A stretch of 64,000 nucleotides of DNA from Porticoccaceae bacterium (GCA_029252555.1 JAQXBF010000026.1:1-64000); one strand, 5' to 3'. Positions 34,537 to 44,271 are shown, counted from the stretch's first letter. Notes: a model not told the origin generated them from the letters alone. Program-made: numbers and translations.

Positions 34537-34992
34537 ATGATCGTTGAAACTGGGACTGTGGTTGCCGTCGAATCCGATAGCCTGTGGGTTGAGACCATTC
34601 AGAAGACGGCCTGCGAAGCCTGTGTTGCGAAAAAGGGCTGTGGCACCCGTGTTCTCTCCAAGCTGACTGGCAAGACTAATCGCATTCGCGTGTTGCAGCA
34701 GCAGTCAGCAGATGATCTAGTGATAGGCCAGGACGTCAGCTTTGCAATTCCCGAAGACGTTATAGTGAAGAGCTCTATGCTGGTTTACATTGTGCCGATC
34801 GCCTGCTCGGTTTTAGGTGCTTGGTTGGCCGGTTCCACAAGTGATCTAACCAGTATTTTGGGTGCTATTAGCGGCCTTTTACTAGGCGGGCTTATTGTTA
34901 ATATCCAAAGTAAAAAAACACGGAACGATTTGCGCTATAACCCTGTCTTATTTGATGGCAGCGGTGTGAAGCAAAATTTAGATTTTCTGTAA
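34537..34992 (+). CDS. rseC: RseC/MucC-family membrane protein
   Basis: 151 residues. The N-terminal cysteine-rich cytoplasmic part (KTACEACVAKKGCGTRVLSKL, four Cys) is followed by two membrane helices about residues 83-100 and 104-124. ATG follows the rseB stop directly. RseC is a positive modulator of sigma-E in some species and is linked to Fe-S or redox assembly in others. A 13-bp inverted repeat brackets its stop codon (34950-35006). Confidence 0.92.
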   Translation: MIVETGTVVAVESDSLWVETIQKTACEACVAKKGCGTRVLSKLTGKTNRIRVLQQQSADDLVIGQDVSFAIPEDVIVKSSMLVYIVPIACSVLGAWLAGSTSDLTSILGAISGLLLGGLIVNIQSKKTRNDLRYNPVLFDGSGVKQNLDFL

Positions 34993-35006
34993 AGCTGCCA
35001 TCAAAT
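34950..35006 (+). repeat. 13-bp perfect inverted repeat bracketing the rseC stop codon
   Basis: ATTTGATGGCAGC (34950-34962) and GCTGCCATCAAAT (34994-35006) are exact inverse copies with a 31-base loop that contains the rseC stop. A short T-rich run (TTTTC) follows the right arm. It could act as a weak terminator or processing site that sets the level of mucD relative to rseABC. Confidence 0.6.
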
Positions 35007-35047
35007 TTTCACTATAATTCTAAACCATAAATATCGGAGATAGCTCT

Positions 35048-36424
35048 GTGCTAAAGAAATTCATCTTTGTTACCACTTTTTTCTTTTTTGTTATTTCACC
35101 TGCTTATGCTCAATTACCTAACTTTGCCGACCTTGTTGAAGATGTTTCACCTGCTGTGGTTAAGATTAATACTGTTATTAAAGGGCCCAAGCAATCAGCT
35201 CAACAGAATTTTCAGGGCCAACTGCCAGAGATTTTTCGCGAACTTTTAGAGCAGCGCAACCGTCAGCAACAGCAACCTCGGCAGGCCCGTTCAATGGGGT
35301 CTGGATTTGTGATTTCTGAGGACGGTTATTTACTGACCAACCATCATGTGATTGATCAGGCAGACGAGATACAGGTGCTATTTTCAGACCGTCGGGAATA
35401 CAGTGCTGTAGTTATTGGCTCTGACCGCCGCTCTGATTTAGCGCTGCTGAAAATCGAAGCTAATGATTTGCCAACGGTAAAATTTGCGGAAGCCGACCAG
35501 CTGCGTACTGGTGAATGGGTTCTAGCTATTGGTTCTCCTTTTGGCCTTGATTACTCTGTAACAGCGGGTATTGTCAGTGCCATTGGGCGCAGTATTCCCA
35601 CGGAAAAGGGCGAGAATTATGTGCCGTTTATCCAAACAGATGTCGCGATTAATCCCGGTAACTCCGGAGGCCCGTTATTTAACCTTGAGGGGGAAGTGGT
35701 GGGTATCAACTCACAGATTTATTCTCGCTCTGGGGGCTCTATTGGCTTGTCCTTCTCGATTCCCAACAGCGTTGCTCTAAGCGTAGTGGATCAGCTCAAG
35801 AAAAATGGCAAGGTTCAGCGCGGCTGGCTTGGTGTGGTGATGCAGGATATTGATAAAGCCTTGGCAGAATCCCTTGAGTTGGGCAAGCCGCAAGGGGCTT
35901 TGATCAATGCTGTGGAGCCAGATGGCCCAGCGGATAAAGCAGGAATTGTTCCTGGTGATGTGATTGTCCGATTTGACGGCCAGGGAATCGTTGAATCTGG
36001 CGACCTGCCCCATGTGGTTGGTTCTATTGCTCCGGGCAGCAAAGCTAAAGTAGAGGTGTATCGCGAAGGTAAGCGCAAAACCTTTACTGTGGTGGTCGGT
36101 GCTCTTGATAAAGATGGCGATGTGGTTGCCGATAACAGTAGTGATAATGACCGGCTCGGCTTGATGGTAGAGAAGCTAGATGATCAAGAACGTCAGCAAC
36201 TGCGTTTGCGCGGTGGCATTCGGGTAACTGAAGTCGCAGGGGATTCGGCCGCTGCCAACGCCGGGTTGAGAGCTGGAGACATCATTGTGCAACTCGGCTA
36301 CAGCCGCATTGATGATCTCGAGGAATATCAGCAGATGATTGCTGAGTTGCCGAAAAGCACACCTATTGCGATTCGTTTTTACCGCCAGGGTCAGGCGATA
36401 TTCAGAACGATTCAAATTGATTAG
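35048..36424 (+). CDS. mucD: Periplasmic serine protease DegP/MucD (HtrA family)
   Basis: 458 residues. Signal peptide to about residue 21 (PAYA|Q). The catalytic triad is His100 (TNHHVID), Asp130 (RSDLALL) and Ser206 (GNSGGPL). Two PDZ domains follow, about residues 255-345 and 365-450. A Gln-rich linker (RNRQQQQPRQ) precedes the protease core. GTG start with GGAG upstream. It degrades misfolded periplasmic proteins and closes the sigma-E operon. Confidence 0.96.
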   Translation: MLKKFIFVTTFFFFVISPAYAQLPNFADLVEDVSPAVVKINTVIKGPKQSAQQNFQGQLPEIFRELLEQRNRQQQQPRQARSMGSGFVISEDGYLLTNHHVIDQADEIQVLFSDRREYSAVVIGSDRRSDLALLKIEANDLPTVKFAEADQLRTGEWVLAIGSPFGLDYSVTAGIVSAIGRSIPTEKGENYVPFIQTDVAINPGNSGGPLFNLEGEVVGINSQIYSRSGGSIGLSFSIPNSVALSVVDQLKKNGKVQRGWLGVVMQDIDKALAESLELGKPQGALINAVEPDGPADKAGIVPGDVIVRFDGQGIVESGDLPHVVGSIAPGSKAKVEVYREGKRKTFTVVVGALDKDGDVVADNSSDNDRLGLMVEKLDDQERQQLRLRGGIRVTEVAGDSAAANAGLRAGDIIVQLGYSRIDDLEEYQQMIAELPKSTPIAIRFYRQGQAIFRTIQID

Positions 36425-36438
36425 CCAAACGCTGATGA

Positions 36439-36472
36439 GCCGCTTGAATTGTCCTTCTGATATTCAAGCGGC
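36439..36472 (+). repeat. Hairpin between mucD and lepA
   Basis: An 11-bp perfect stem GCCGCTTGAAT/ATTCAAGCGGC with a 12-base loop. No T-run follows, so it is not a classical intrinsic terminator; it may protect the 3' end of mucD mRNA. Confidence 0.5.
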
Positions 36473-36487
36473 ATGGGGCCGTTCTAA

Positions 36488-36516
36488 TAGCCACTGGGCC
36501 TTAAATAGGCTAGAAT
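36488..36516 (+). promoter_or_regulatory. Possible promoter for lepA
   Basis: TAGCCA, 17 bases, TAGAAT; the -10 ends 34 bases before the lepA start codon. Moderate match only. Confidence 0.33.
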
Positions 36517-36549
36517 CCGCACGCATTTTTCAACGGCAGCGAAAACACT

Positions 36550-38343
36550 TTGTCAGGTCTTAGTCATATCAGAAATTTTTCCATTATCGCCCATATTGAT
36601 CATGGCAAATCGACCATTGCAGATCGATTTATTCAGCTCTGTGGAGGGCTTACTGAGCGCGAGATGGCCTCTCAGGTTTTGGACTCTATGGATATTGAGC
36701 GCGAGCGCGGTATCACGATTAAGTCCCAGTCTGTGACCCTGCCGTTTACTGCCGCAGATGGCGAAACCTACCAGCTCAACTTTATTGATACCCCAGGTCA
36801 TGTGGATTTCACCTATGAAGTTTCCAGATCTCTGGCCGCCTGCGAGGGTGCGCTGCTAATTGTCGATGCCGCTCAGGGTGTAGAGGCTCAGTCAGTAGCC
36901 AACTGTTACACGGCTATTGCCCAGGGGCTGGAAGTGATTCCGGTACTGAATAAAATGGATCTGCCTCAGGCCGAGCCAGAAAAGGTGATTAACGAGATCG
37001 AAAACATTATCGGTATAGAAGCCACAGAAGCTGTGCGTTGTAGTGCTAAGACTGGAGAAGGTATTACCGAGATTCTCGAAGAGCTAGTCAAACAGGTGCC
37101 AGCGCCGGTAGGCGACGTGGACGCACCGCTACAGGCGCTAATTATTGATTCTTGGTTCGATAACTATCTTGGTGTTGTTTCTCTAGTACGCGTGATGCAG
37201 GGAACCCTGCAAGTTAAGAGTAAAATTGTTGCCAAGTCCATCGGCAAGCCCCATGTGGTCGATAGCGTGGGCGTGTTTACCCCCAAGCGCAAAGAGACTG
37301 GTGTGCTTAAGGCCGGCGAAGTGGGCTTTATGGTCGCTGGTATCAAAGATATTCTGGGAGCCCCTGTTGGCGATACCCTGACCCATCAGAACACGGCCGA
37401 TGCAGAGGCACTGCCCGGATTTCAACGTATCAAGCCGCAGGTCTATGCGGGCATGTTTCCCGTGGACTCCGATGATTTTGAAGATTTCCGAGAGGCGCTG
37501 GCTAAATTAGCGGTTAACGATGCTTCGCTATTTTATGAGCCAGAGAGCTCTGATGCCCTTGGCTTTGGTTTCCGCTGTGGTTTCCTTGGCATGTTGCATA
37601 TGGAGATTATTCAGGAGCGTCTAGAGCGCGAATATAATCTGGATCTGATTACCACAGCCCCTACAGTGGTCTATGAAATTATCACCAGTAAAGGTGAGAC
37701 ACTGTATATCTCAAACCCATCCGATTTGCCTGATCCCGGCAATATCGAAGAGATGCGTGAGCCTATCTGCGAAGCCAATATTTTGGTTCCAAAAGACTAT
37801 GTCGGCAATGTTATTACTCTCTGTGTTGAGAAGCGCGGTGTACAAAAAGATATGCAATTTATTGGTGGCCAGGTATCTATTCGCTACGAATTGCCCATGA
37901 GTGAAGTGGTTATGGATTTCTTTGACAGGCTGAAGTCAGTTAGTCGCGGATTTGCTTCGTTGGATTATTCGTTTATCCGTTTTGAGGCCGCATCACTGGT
38001 CAAGCTCGATATTCTGATTAATGGCGATCGTGTGGATGCTCTGGCAGCTATTATTCATCGAGATCACTCGGTACAAAAAGGCCGCAACCTGGCCGATAAA
38101 ATGAAAGAACTGATTCCCCGACAGATGTTTGATGTGGCGATTCAGGCAGCGATTGGCGGCAGTGTTATTGCTCGAACCACGGTTAAGGCACTGCGCAAAA
38201 ATGTCACCGCTAAATGCTATGGTGGCGATGTAAGCCGCAAGAAAAAGCTATTGGAAAAGCAAAAAGCCGGTAAAAAGAGAATGAAGCAGGTGGGCAGCGT
38301 TGAGATTCCCCAGGACGCATTCTTGGCTGTACTAAAAACCTAA
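36550..38343 (+). CDS. lepA: Elongation factor 4 (LepA)
   Basis: 597 residues, the usual length. GTPase motifs: AHIDHGKST (P-loop), RGITIKSQ (switch I), DTPGHVDF and [10 protein letters not shown]. The C-terminal LepA-specific domain ends [25 protein letters not shown]. The start is TTG, matching where the protein aligns (SGLSHIRNF). LepA back-translocates or remodels stalled ribosomes. The lepA-lepB pair is conserved. Confidence 0.97.
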   Translation: MSGLSHIRNFSIIAHIDHGKSTIADRFIQLCGGLTEREMASQVLDSMDIERERGITIKSQSVTLPFTAADGETYQLNFIDTPGHVDFTYEVSRSLAACEGALLIVDAAQGVEAQSVANCYTAIAQGLEVIPVLNKMDLPQAEPEKVINEIENIIGIEATEAVRCSAKTGEGITEILEELVKQVPAPVGDVDAPLQALIIDSWFDNYLGVVSLVRVMQGTLQVKSKIVAKSIGKPHVVDSVGVFTPKRKETGVLKAGEVGFMVAGIKDILGAPVGDTLTHQNTADAEALPGFQRIKPQVYAGMFPVDSDDFEDFREALAKLAVNDASLFYEPESSDALGFGFRCGFLGMLHMEIIQERLEREYNLDLITTAPTVVYEIITSKGETLYISNPSDLPDPGNIEEMREPICEANILVPKDYVGNVITLCVEKRGVQKDMQFIGGQVSIRYELPMSEVVMDFFDRLKSVSRGFASLDYSFIRFEAASLVKLDILINGDRVDALAAIIHRDHSVQKGRNLADKMKELIPRQMFDVAIQAAIGGSVIARTTVKALRKNVTAKCYGGDVSRKKKLLEKQKAGKKRMKQVGSVEIPQDAFLAVLKT

Positions 38344-38362
38344 TGCAATGGAGGCAGATCCA

Positions 38363-39094
38363 ATGGATCTCAACTTTGAACTGATACTAACACTAATTTT
38401 TCTGCTCTCTGGTGGTTTTTTGCTGCTAAACAAATACATTGTTAAGCAGGAAGAGGGCATTATTGAATTTACAGGGTCTCTGGCACCGGTGCTGGGGCTT
38501 GTTCTAGTGTTGCGTTCGTTCCTGATCGAACCATTCCAGATTCCTTCACAGTCTATGGTGCCTACGTTGAAAGTTGGTGATTTTATTCTGGTCAGCAAGT
38601 GGACCTACGGTATTCGCCTGCCGGTTTTGCGTACTAAAATTATCGATATTTCCTCCCCTGAGCGCGGTGATGTTATGGTGTTTTTCCCGCCTCATGAAGA
38701 TCGCTACTTCATTAAACGTGTTGTCGGCCTGCCCGGTGACCGTATCCACGTCTTAAATGGTGTCCTCTATGTCAATGGTGACAAGATGACCCAGCAGGTA
38801 TTGCCCGATGAGGCTGAATCTGCTCGCTCAGTGGTAATGACAGAAAACCTTGCTGGTGTTGAGCACCTGATGCAAAAGCGCACTTCACCCACACGTCTAA
38901 GCCAGAATTATTCATCTGTGGTGCCTGCCGGCCATTACTTTATGATGGGCGATAATAGAGATAATTCAAGTGATAGCCGTGTCTGGGGCCCGGTGCCAGA
39001 AGAGCGTATTGTGGGCAAAGCATTTGCCCGTTGGATGTTTTGGAATGAGTTTGCCAGTATTCCCAGTTTTGATCGCGCGGGTACAATTCGCTAG
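38363..39094 (+). CDS. lepB: Signal peptidase I
   Basis: 243 residues from the ATG at 38363, which has GGAGG eight bases upstream; an ATG at 38348 overlaps that site and is unlikely. Two N-terminal membrane helices (5-22 and 41-56) precede the periplasmic catalytic domain. The nucleophile is Ser64 (IPSQSMVPTL) and the general base Lys118 (RYFIKRVVGLPGDR). GDNRDNSSDSRVWGPVPE is box E. It cuts signal peptides from exported proteins. Confidence 0.96.
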   Translation: MDLNFELILTLIFLLSGGFLLLNKYIVKQEEGIIEFTGSLAPVLGLVLVLRSFLIEPFQIPSQSMVPTLKVGDFILVSKWTYGIRLPVLRTKIIDISSPERGDVMVFFPPHEDRYFIKRVVGLPGDRIHVLNGVLYVNGDKMTQQVLPDEAESARSVVMTENLAGVEHLMQKRTSPTRLSQNYSSVVPAGHYFMMGDNRDNSSDSRVWGPVPEERIVGKAFARWMFWNEFASIPSFDRAGTIR

Positions 39095-39158
39095 GGGAAT
39101 CCAGTAAAGTAAACCTCAGATATTCGGAGAGCAATTAACAGGGCACAAGGAGCTAGTG

Positions 39159-39525
39159 ATGAAACAGCATGGAGCGACACTGACTTCGGCAATTATCACC
39201 CTTTTTTTGATTGGGTTTTTTTATGACCCTGCTTTTTAAGATAGGGCCTCATTATTTGGATAACCGTATTACTGCGGGTGCGATGCAGCAGGTTAGCTAG
39301 TCGGGTCTAGAGGATCAGTCCAGCACAGAGATTCGGCGCAAAGTTGCAGACTTTTTCACAATTAATAATATACGCGATGTGAAGGTGACACAGGTCCAGA
39401 TAAAGCGTAGCAGGCGGGGCGTAAAAATTAATCTGGACTACGAAACAAGAATTGAAATGTTTGGCAATGTCGCCGTTGTACTTAAGTTCACCGACCAATA
39501 TGACAGTGCTGAGCAAACTCATTAA
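39159..39525 (+). pseudogene. Broken DUF4845 membrane-protein gene
   Basis: A gene for a DUF4845 protein normally sits between lepB and rnc. Here AAGGAG and ATG (39159) open a hydrophobic N-terminus (SAIITLFLIGFF), but a run of seven T at 39216-39222 shifts the frame and a TAA stops it at 39237. The other frame continues with LLFKIGPHYLDN, meets an in-frame TAG at 39298-39300, and then runs on as EIRRKVADFFTINNIRDVKV and FGNVAVVLKFTDQYD to a TAA at 39525. These blocks match the family as I know it. Two independent lesions make a pseudogene much more likely than a single sequencing error. Confidence 0.82.
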
Positions 39526-39539
39526 TCTGAGGTTTATTA

Positions 39540-40220
39540 GTGGCAAGCAATGTCCGGCTGCTCCAAGAGCGCCTGCAATATCAGTTTAGCGATAAAGAGC
39601 TACTCAGTCTTGCCCTGTCTCATAGGAGTTGTGGCAGTCGCAATAATGAACGCCTGGAGTTTCTGGGCGATTCTATTTTAGGTGTCACAGTTACCGATTT
39701 TCTCTATCACCAGTTTCCTCAGGCTCGCGAAGGTGATCTCAGCCGTATGCGCTCCCATATTGTGCGCGCCGAGTCTTTGGCTCAGGTGGCCAAAAACTTA
39801 GAGTTGGGCCCTGAGCTATCTCTGGGTCCCGGCGAAATGAAAAGTGGTGGCCAGCGGCGAGACTCTATTTTAGGGGATACCGTAGAGGCACTGATTGGTG
39901 CTGTCTACCTGGATAGTGGCATTGATAAAGCGCGGCGATGCATTGGTATCTGGTTTGCAGAGCTATTAGATGCTGCTTCAGATGTTCAGCCTATCAAGGA
40001 CGCTAAAACTACATTACAGGAATGGCTACAGCAGCGGTCCAAGCCTGTGCCAGAATATGAGTTAGTGAATACTGGGGGCGAGGCCCACAGCCGTCTATTT
40101 ACTGTCAGCTGCAAAATAGATGCAGTGGATAAAACCGTTAGCGCCACCGCTAGCAGTCGCCGTAAAGCGGAACAGCTAGTGGCAGAGCAATTATTAGCAG
40201 AATTGGAGCAGGGGCTTTGA
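39540..40220 (+). CDS. rnc: Ribonuclease III
   Basis: 226 residues. The catalytic signature [13 protein letters not shown] lies near residue 34; the second acidic cluster is [16 protein letters not shown] (about 111). The double-stranded RNA-binding domain occupies the last 70 residues ([13 protein letters not shown]...[14 protein letters not shown]). GTG start with GAGG upstream. It processes rRNA and mRNA. The stop overlaps the era start (TTGA). Confidence 0.97.
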   Translation: MASNVRLLQERLQYQFSDKELLSLALSHRSCGSRNNERLEFLGDSILGVTVTDFLYHQFPQAREGDLSRMRSHIVRAESLAQVAKNLELGPELSLGPGEMKSGGQRRDSILGDTVEALIGAVYLDSGIDKARRCIGIWFAELLDAASDVQPIKDAKTTLQEWLQQRSKPVPEYELVNTGGEAHSRLFTVSCKIDAVDKTVSATASSRRKAEQLVAEQLLAELEQGL

Positions 40221-41116
40221 CAGACAAAAATACACGCTGTGGCTATGTGGCTATTGTTGGTCGACCCAATGTAGGTAAGTCTACATTGCTCAACCATATA
40301 CTGGGTCAAAAGCTCTGTATTACCTCGCGCAAACCGCAAACTACTAGGCACACTTTGCTGGGTATCAAAACTGAAGATGATATGCAGATGATCTTTGTTG
40401 ATACTCCGGGAATACACACTAATCAGGAGCGCGCCATCAACCGTGTGATGAATCGCTCAGCGGCCAGTGTGATCTCCGATGTGGACTTAGTGATTTTTGT
40501 GGTGGACCGTTTCGAGTGGAGCGAAGCTGATGAATATGTGGCCAAGTATCTAGGGAATAATTCAACGCCGGTGATTGTTGCCGTTAATAAAGTCGATATG
40601 GTGGAAGACAAAGAAGCGCTGTTGCCCCACCTACAATTCTTGTCGAGCAAAGTAGATGCAGCAGACCTGATTCCACTGTCTGCACTGCGCAAAACGAATC
40701 TGGATGAGCTGGAAGCTAAAATCAAAATCTATATCCCGGAAGGTATGCATATTTTCCCAGAAGATCAGATTACTGATCGTAGCGAACGTTTTTTGGCAGC
40801 GGAAATTGTGCGGGAAAAAATCACCCGTCAGCTCGGCGCCGAAGTTCCCTATCAGGTTACGGTTGAGATCGAAGAGTTTCGCGCGGAAAAGAAAATCACG
40901 TATATCAGTGCGCTGATTCTGGTTGAGCGCGACGGGCAGAAGAAAATTATTATTGGTACCAACGGTGAGCGTATCAAAAAGATTGGTGAGCAGGCTCGAG
41001 CTGATTTAGAAAGCCTGCTCGATTGTAAGGTAATGCTTAGAACCTGGGTCAAGGTTCGCAGTGGCTGGTCCGATGATGAGAGAGCACTGCGCAGTCTTGG
41101 CTATATGGACGAGTAA
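40217..41116 (+). CDS. era: GTPase Era
   Basis: 299 residues. GTPase motifs [15 protein letters not shown] and NKVDMV, and the C-terminal KH domain ([20 protein letters not shown]). It binds 16S rRNA and helps 30S assembly. The TTG start overlaps the rnc stop by four bases, consistent with coupling in the rnc-era-recO operon. Confidence 0.97.
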   Translation: MTDKNTRCGYVAIVGRPNVGKSTLLNHILGQKLCITSRKPQTTRHTLLGIKTEDDMQMIFVDTPGIHTNQERAINRVMNRSAASVISDVDLVIFVVDRFEWSEADEYVAKYLGNNSTPVIVAVNKVDMVEDKEALLPHLQFLSSKVDAADLIPLSALRKTNLDELEAKIKIYIPEGMHIFPEDQITDRSERFLAAEIVREKITRQLGAEVPYQVTVEIEEFRAEKKITYISALILVERDGQKKIIIGTNGERIKKIGEQARADLESLLDCKVMLRTWVKVRSGWSDDERALRSLGYMDE

Positions 41117-41122
41117 CCTGCC

Positions 41123-41881
41123 ATGCGTGTTGAAGCCCAATCTGGATTTGTGCTGCATTCCACGCCCTATCGAGAAACTAGCCTTTTAGTAGACCTTTTT
41201 ACCCATCAGTACGGCCGCATTCGCTGCGTGGCTAAAGGTTTTCGCAAACCAAACAAAAAAGGCATTAGCCGCGCAATATTCCCCTTTACAGAGCACCAAT
41301 TTAGCTGGCAGGGCAAAGGTGAGCTAAAAACCTTGACCGGCTCCGATGCCTTTGGGGCTCCGGTTTTTTTGCAGCAGGAAACATTGTTTACCGGCCTGTA
41401 TATCAATGAGTTGTTATTCCGGCTGCTTCACGAGCACGACCCCCACGAGTTTCTCTATCAACAGTATCGTCATTTTGTTATGCAGCTGGCTGATATGGGG
41501 CCGGATGAGCTGATGCTGCGGCGTCTTGAAATGTTGCTGTTGGAGGAGCTGGGTTATGGGTTGGTGTTGGACACAGATACTCACGGAGCGGAGATTAATC
41601 CGGATCGGCTATATCAGTACATTCCTGAGCAGGGTCTGGTCGAACTGGCCAATCAACAGAAGGTTAATGCGCTAGCACTTAAAGGAGCGGATCTTTTGGC
41701 CCTGCTGCAGGGAGACTTTAGTCAGCGCGCGGTTATGCAAACTGCTAAACAGCTTACCCGCAGAGTGATAGACTTTTATTTAGGTGGCAGACAGCTGCAT
41801 AGTCGGGAGCTGTATCGGCAGCACCTGATGTCCGCGTCTCCAAATCAAATAACGAGCAATAATGTTCAAGGACAATCCTGA
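41123..41881 (+). CDS. recO: DNA repair protein RecO
   Basis: 252 residues. The N-terminal OB-fold (GFVLHSTPYRETSLLVDLFTHQYGRIRCVAKGFRK) is well conserved, followed by the helical domain (TGLYINELLFRLLHEHDPHEFLYQQY). RecO loads RecA on SSB-coated gaps with RecR. The stop shares one base with the acpS start. pdxJ, usually the next gene in Pseudomonas, is missing. Confidence 0.95.
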   Translation: MRVEAQSGFVLHSTPYRETSLLVDLFTHQYGRIRCVAKGFRKPNKKGISRAIFPFTEHQFSWQGKGELKTLTGSDAFGAPVFLQQETLFTGLYINELLFRLLHEHDPHEFLYQQYRHFVMQLADMGPDELMLRRLEMLLLEELGYGLVLDTDTHGAEINPDRLYQYIPEQGLVELANQQKVNALALKGADLLALLQGDFSQRAVMQTAKQLTRRVIDFYLGGRQLHSRELYRQHLMSASPNQITSNNVQGQS

Positions 41882-42255
41882 TGGCTCTGGCAATTGGTAC
41901 AGATATTGTTGAAATACAGCGCGTAGCTCAGGTACTGGAGCGGCAGGGAGATAAATTTGTACAGCGCATACTCTCTCAGGCCGAACAAGCTGAGTATCAG
42001 CGCCTTAACCAGAGTATAGGGTTTCTTGCCAAACGCTTTGCCGCCAAAGAAGCGGTAGCCAAAGCTCTGGGCACGGGCATAGGCCATGGGGTGAGTTTTC
42101 AGGATGTTTCAGTCGTTAACAATGACAAAGGTGCACCGGCCATTGAGTTAACTGGTGGGGCGGCAGAGATATTACAGTCTATGGGAGGCAGCAAGGTGTT
42201 AATCAGTCTTGCGGATGAGCAGCATTATGCCTTGGCTTATGCCGTCTTGATTTGA
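41881..42255 (+). CDS. acpS: Holo-[acyl-carrier-protein] synthase
   Basis: 124 residues. GTDIVEIQRVAQVLERQGDKFVQRIL with the Mg-binding Asp, and LAKRFAAKEAVAKALGTGIG with the catalytic Glu-Lys, are both intact. It transfers 4'-phosphopantetheine from CoA to ACP. Overlaps recO by one base (TGATG). Confidence 0.96.
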   Translation: MALAIGTDIVEIQRVAQVLERQGDKFVQRILSQAEQAEYQRLNQSIGFLAKRFAAKEAVAKALGTGIGHGVSFQDVSVVNNDKGAPAIELTGGAAEILQSMGGSKVLISLADEQHYALAYAVLI

Positions 42256-42353
42256 GATATCTTATGCAAATTAGTTCTTTGGGTAAGATGCGCTGAAGAG
42301 GCGCAACGCCCAAGCTTCGGGCACAATACCGACCTCGGTTAACAAATTTATTA

Positions 42354-43259
42354 ATGTGGCAGAACATGACAGTGGATTACCCAACAATAGAGCAATGTAT
42401 TGGCAAGACTCCCATGGTGCGTTTGCAAAGACTGGGTGGCGAAACGTCGAATACCATTTTGGCCAAACTTGAGGGACATAACCCTGCGGGCAGTGTAAAA
42501 GATCGTCCTGCACTCAGCATGATCGTGCGGGCTGAGGCCCGAGGTGACATCAAGCCCGGTGATCGCCTGATAGAAGCTACCAGCGGCAACACAGGTATTG
42601 CTCTAGCGATGGTAGCGGCAATGAAAGGCTACAAGATGACATTGATTATGCCGGACAATGCCACCGATGAGCGCAAGTGGGCAATGACAGCTTACGGGGC
42701 AGAATTAATTGAAGTGACTCAGGCGCAAGGCATGGAAGGTGCGCGAGATCTGGCGCAAAAGATGCAGTCTCAGGGTTTGGGTACGGTGCTTGATCAGTTT
42801 AACAACCAAGATAACCCCCTGGCTCATTATCATGGCACAGGGCCTGAAATTTGGCAGGACACCAAGGGAACCATCACACATTTTGTCAGTTCTATGGGTA
42901 CCACCGGCACTATTATGGGCGTCTCTGCTTATCTCAAAACTCAGAATCCGGATATTCAGGTGATTGGTTTGCAGCCAGAAGACGGCGCCTCTATCCCCGG
43001 TATCAGGCGTTGGCCGCAGGAGTATATGCCGGGTATTTTTGATGCTGCGAAGGTGGATACAGTAATGGACATCTCCCAGCAGGATGCGGAACATGCGATG
43101 CGCCGTCTAGCCATAGAAGAGGGAATATTTTGTGGTGTTTCGGCGGGCGGGTCGGTTGCTGCTGCGCTTGCACTTAGTGAAAAAGTTGAGAATGCGACCA
43201 TCGTGGCTATTATTTGTGATCGTGGCGATCGCTATTTGTCATCAGGTATTTACGCCTAA
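42354..43259 (+). CDS. cysM: Cysteine synthase B
   Basis: 301 residues. The PLP lysine is in NPAGSVKDRPALSMI, the substrate loop is EATSGNTGIALAM and the phosphate-binding loop is SSMGTTGTIMGV. GIRRWPQEYMPGIFDA and IICDRGDRYLSSG favour CysM over CysK. It makes cysteine from O-acetylserine and sulfide or thiosulfate. The second ATG at 42366 is an alternative start; neither has a clear ribosome site. Confidence 0.95.
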   Translation: MWQNMTVDYPTIEQCIGKTPMVRLQRLGGETSNTILAKLEGHNPAGSVKDRPALSMIVRAEARGDIKPGDRLIEATSGNTGIALAMVAAMKGYKMTLIMPDNATDERKWAMTAYGAELIEVTQAQGMEGARDLAQKMQSQGLGTVLDQFNNQDNPLAHYHGTGPEIWQDTKGTITHFVSSMGTTGTIMGVSAYLKTQNPDIQVIGLQPEDGASIPGIRRWPQEYMPGIFDAAKVDTVMDISQQDAEHAMRRLAIEEGIFCGVSAGGSVAAALALSEKVENATIVAIICDRGDRYLSSGIYA

Positions 43260-43277
43260 CCCAGCGGGGCTGTGACC

Positions 43278-44090
43278 ATGAGTGCAGAATACAGCATTGC
43301 CGATTTACGCTATCTGATGTCTCGCTTGCGAGACCCTCAAACCGGTTGCCCCTGGGATATAAAACAGACCTATAAAACCATCACACCCCATACCGTCGAA
43401 GAAGCCTATGAAGTTGTCGATGCCATTGAGCGCGGCGATATTCATCATCTCAGTGAGGAATTGGGCGATCTTTTATTCCAAATTATTTTTTATAGCCAGC
43501 TGGGTGAAGAAGATAATCAATTTAATTTTGACGCAGTAGTGTCCCAAATCACAGGGAAGTTATTGCGGCGGCACCCTCATGTTTTTCCCGATGGCACATT
43601 GCAATCGGTCCGCGATAGCGATTCTGTCGCAAGCGAAGCGGAGATCAAGAAAAACTGGGAAACCATAAAACAACAGGAGCGCTCAGAGGTTGGGACCGGG
43701 GGAACATTAGACGACATTCCCCTTGCGCTGCCAGCCCTGAGCCGTGCATTTAAACTGCAAAAAAGAGCAGCGAACACAGGTTTTGATTGGTCTAATATTT
43801 CCGATGTTGTCGATAAAGTAAAAGAAGAAATAGCCGAACTGGAAGTGGAGATAGCCAAAGGTGATTCTCAAGCTATGGAAGAAGAGCTGGGTGACTTGCT
43901 GTTTAGTTGCGTGAATTTGGCACGTCATCTTGCGATTGATCCAGAAAAAGCCTTGGCACTAGCCAGTGACAAATTTAAACGGCGATTTCAGGCTATGGAA
44001 GCCGCCGTTGGGCAGGGTCGTTTCGCCGATCTCAGCCTAGATGAAATGGAGTTGCAATGGATACAGGCAAAGGGTTTGGAATCACTCTGA
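43278..44090 (+). CDS. mazG: Nucleoside triphosphate pyrophosphohydrolase MazG
   Basis: 270 residues with two MazG domains: one about residues 10-115 (CPWDIKQTYKTITPHTVEEAYEVVDAI, ELGDLLFQIIFY) and one about 150-255 (GFDWSNISDVVDKVKEEIAELEVEI, EELGDLLFSCVNLARHL). The EExxE-type Mg sites are present in both. ATG at 43278 is chosen over GTG at 43272. It lies 18 bases after cysM; rlmD and relA, which separate these genes in Pseudomonas, are absent. Confidence 0.95.
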   Translation: MSAEYSIADLRYLMSRLRDPQTGCPWDIKQTYKTITPHTVEEAYEVVDAIERGDIHHLSEELGDLLFQIIFYSQLGEEDNQFNFDAVVSQITGKLLRRHPHVFPDGTLQSVRDSDSVASEAEIKKNWETIKQQERSEVGTGGTLDDIPLALPALSRAFKLQKRAANTGFDWSNISDVVDKVKEEIAELEVEIAKGDSQAMEEELGDLLFSCVNLARHLAIDPEKALALASDKFKRRFQAMEAAVGQGRFADLSLDEMELQWIQAKGLESL

Positions 44091-44271
44091 TTAATAGCAG
44101 ATATACATGCAGAGGCCGAATTACCCCAATTGAGTAGGGTTGTTTGACCTGCGCAATAAGTGTATTGTGACCGGCCATTTTTGGGGGGCTGGTTTAGCTC
44201 TGCAAACAAGTCAAATCTGGCTCTGGAAGTTATCTGTAAAGCTATTGTGATTATCTATAAGGAACGTATTA

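Noticed and set aside
42264-42296. Ten-codon reading frame (MQISSLGKMR) between acpS and cysM
   Set aside because: Too short, no ribosome site and no similarity to pdxJ or another missing neighbour; not counted as a gene or scar.
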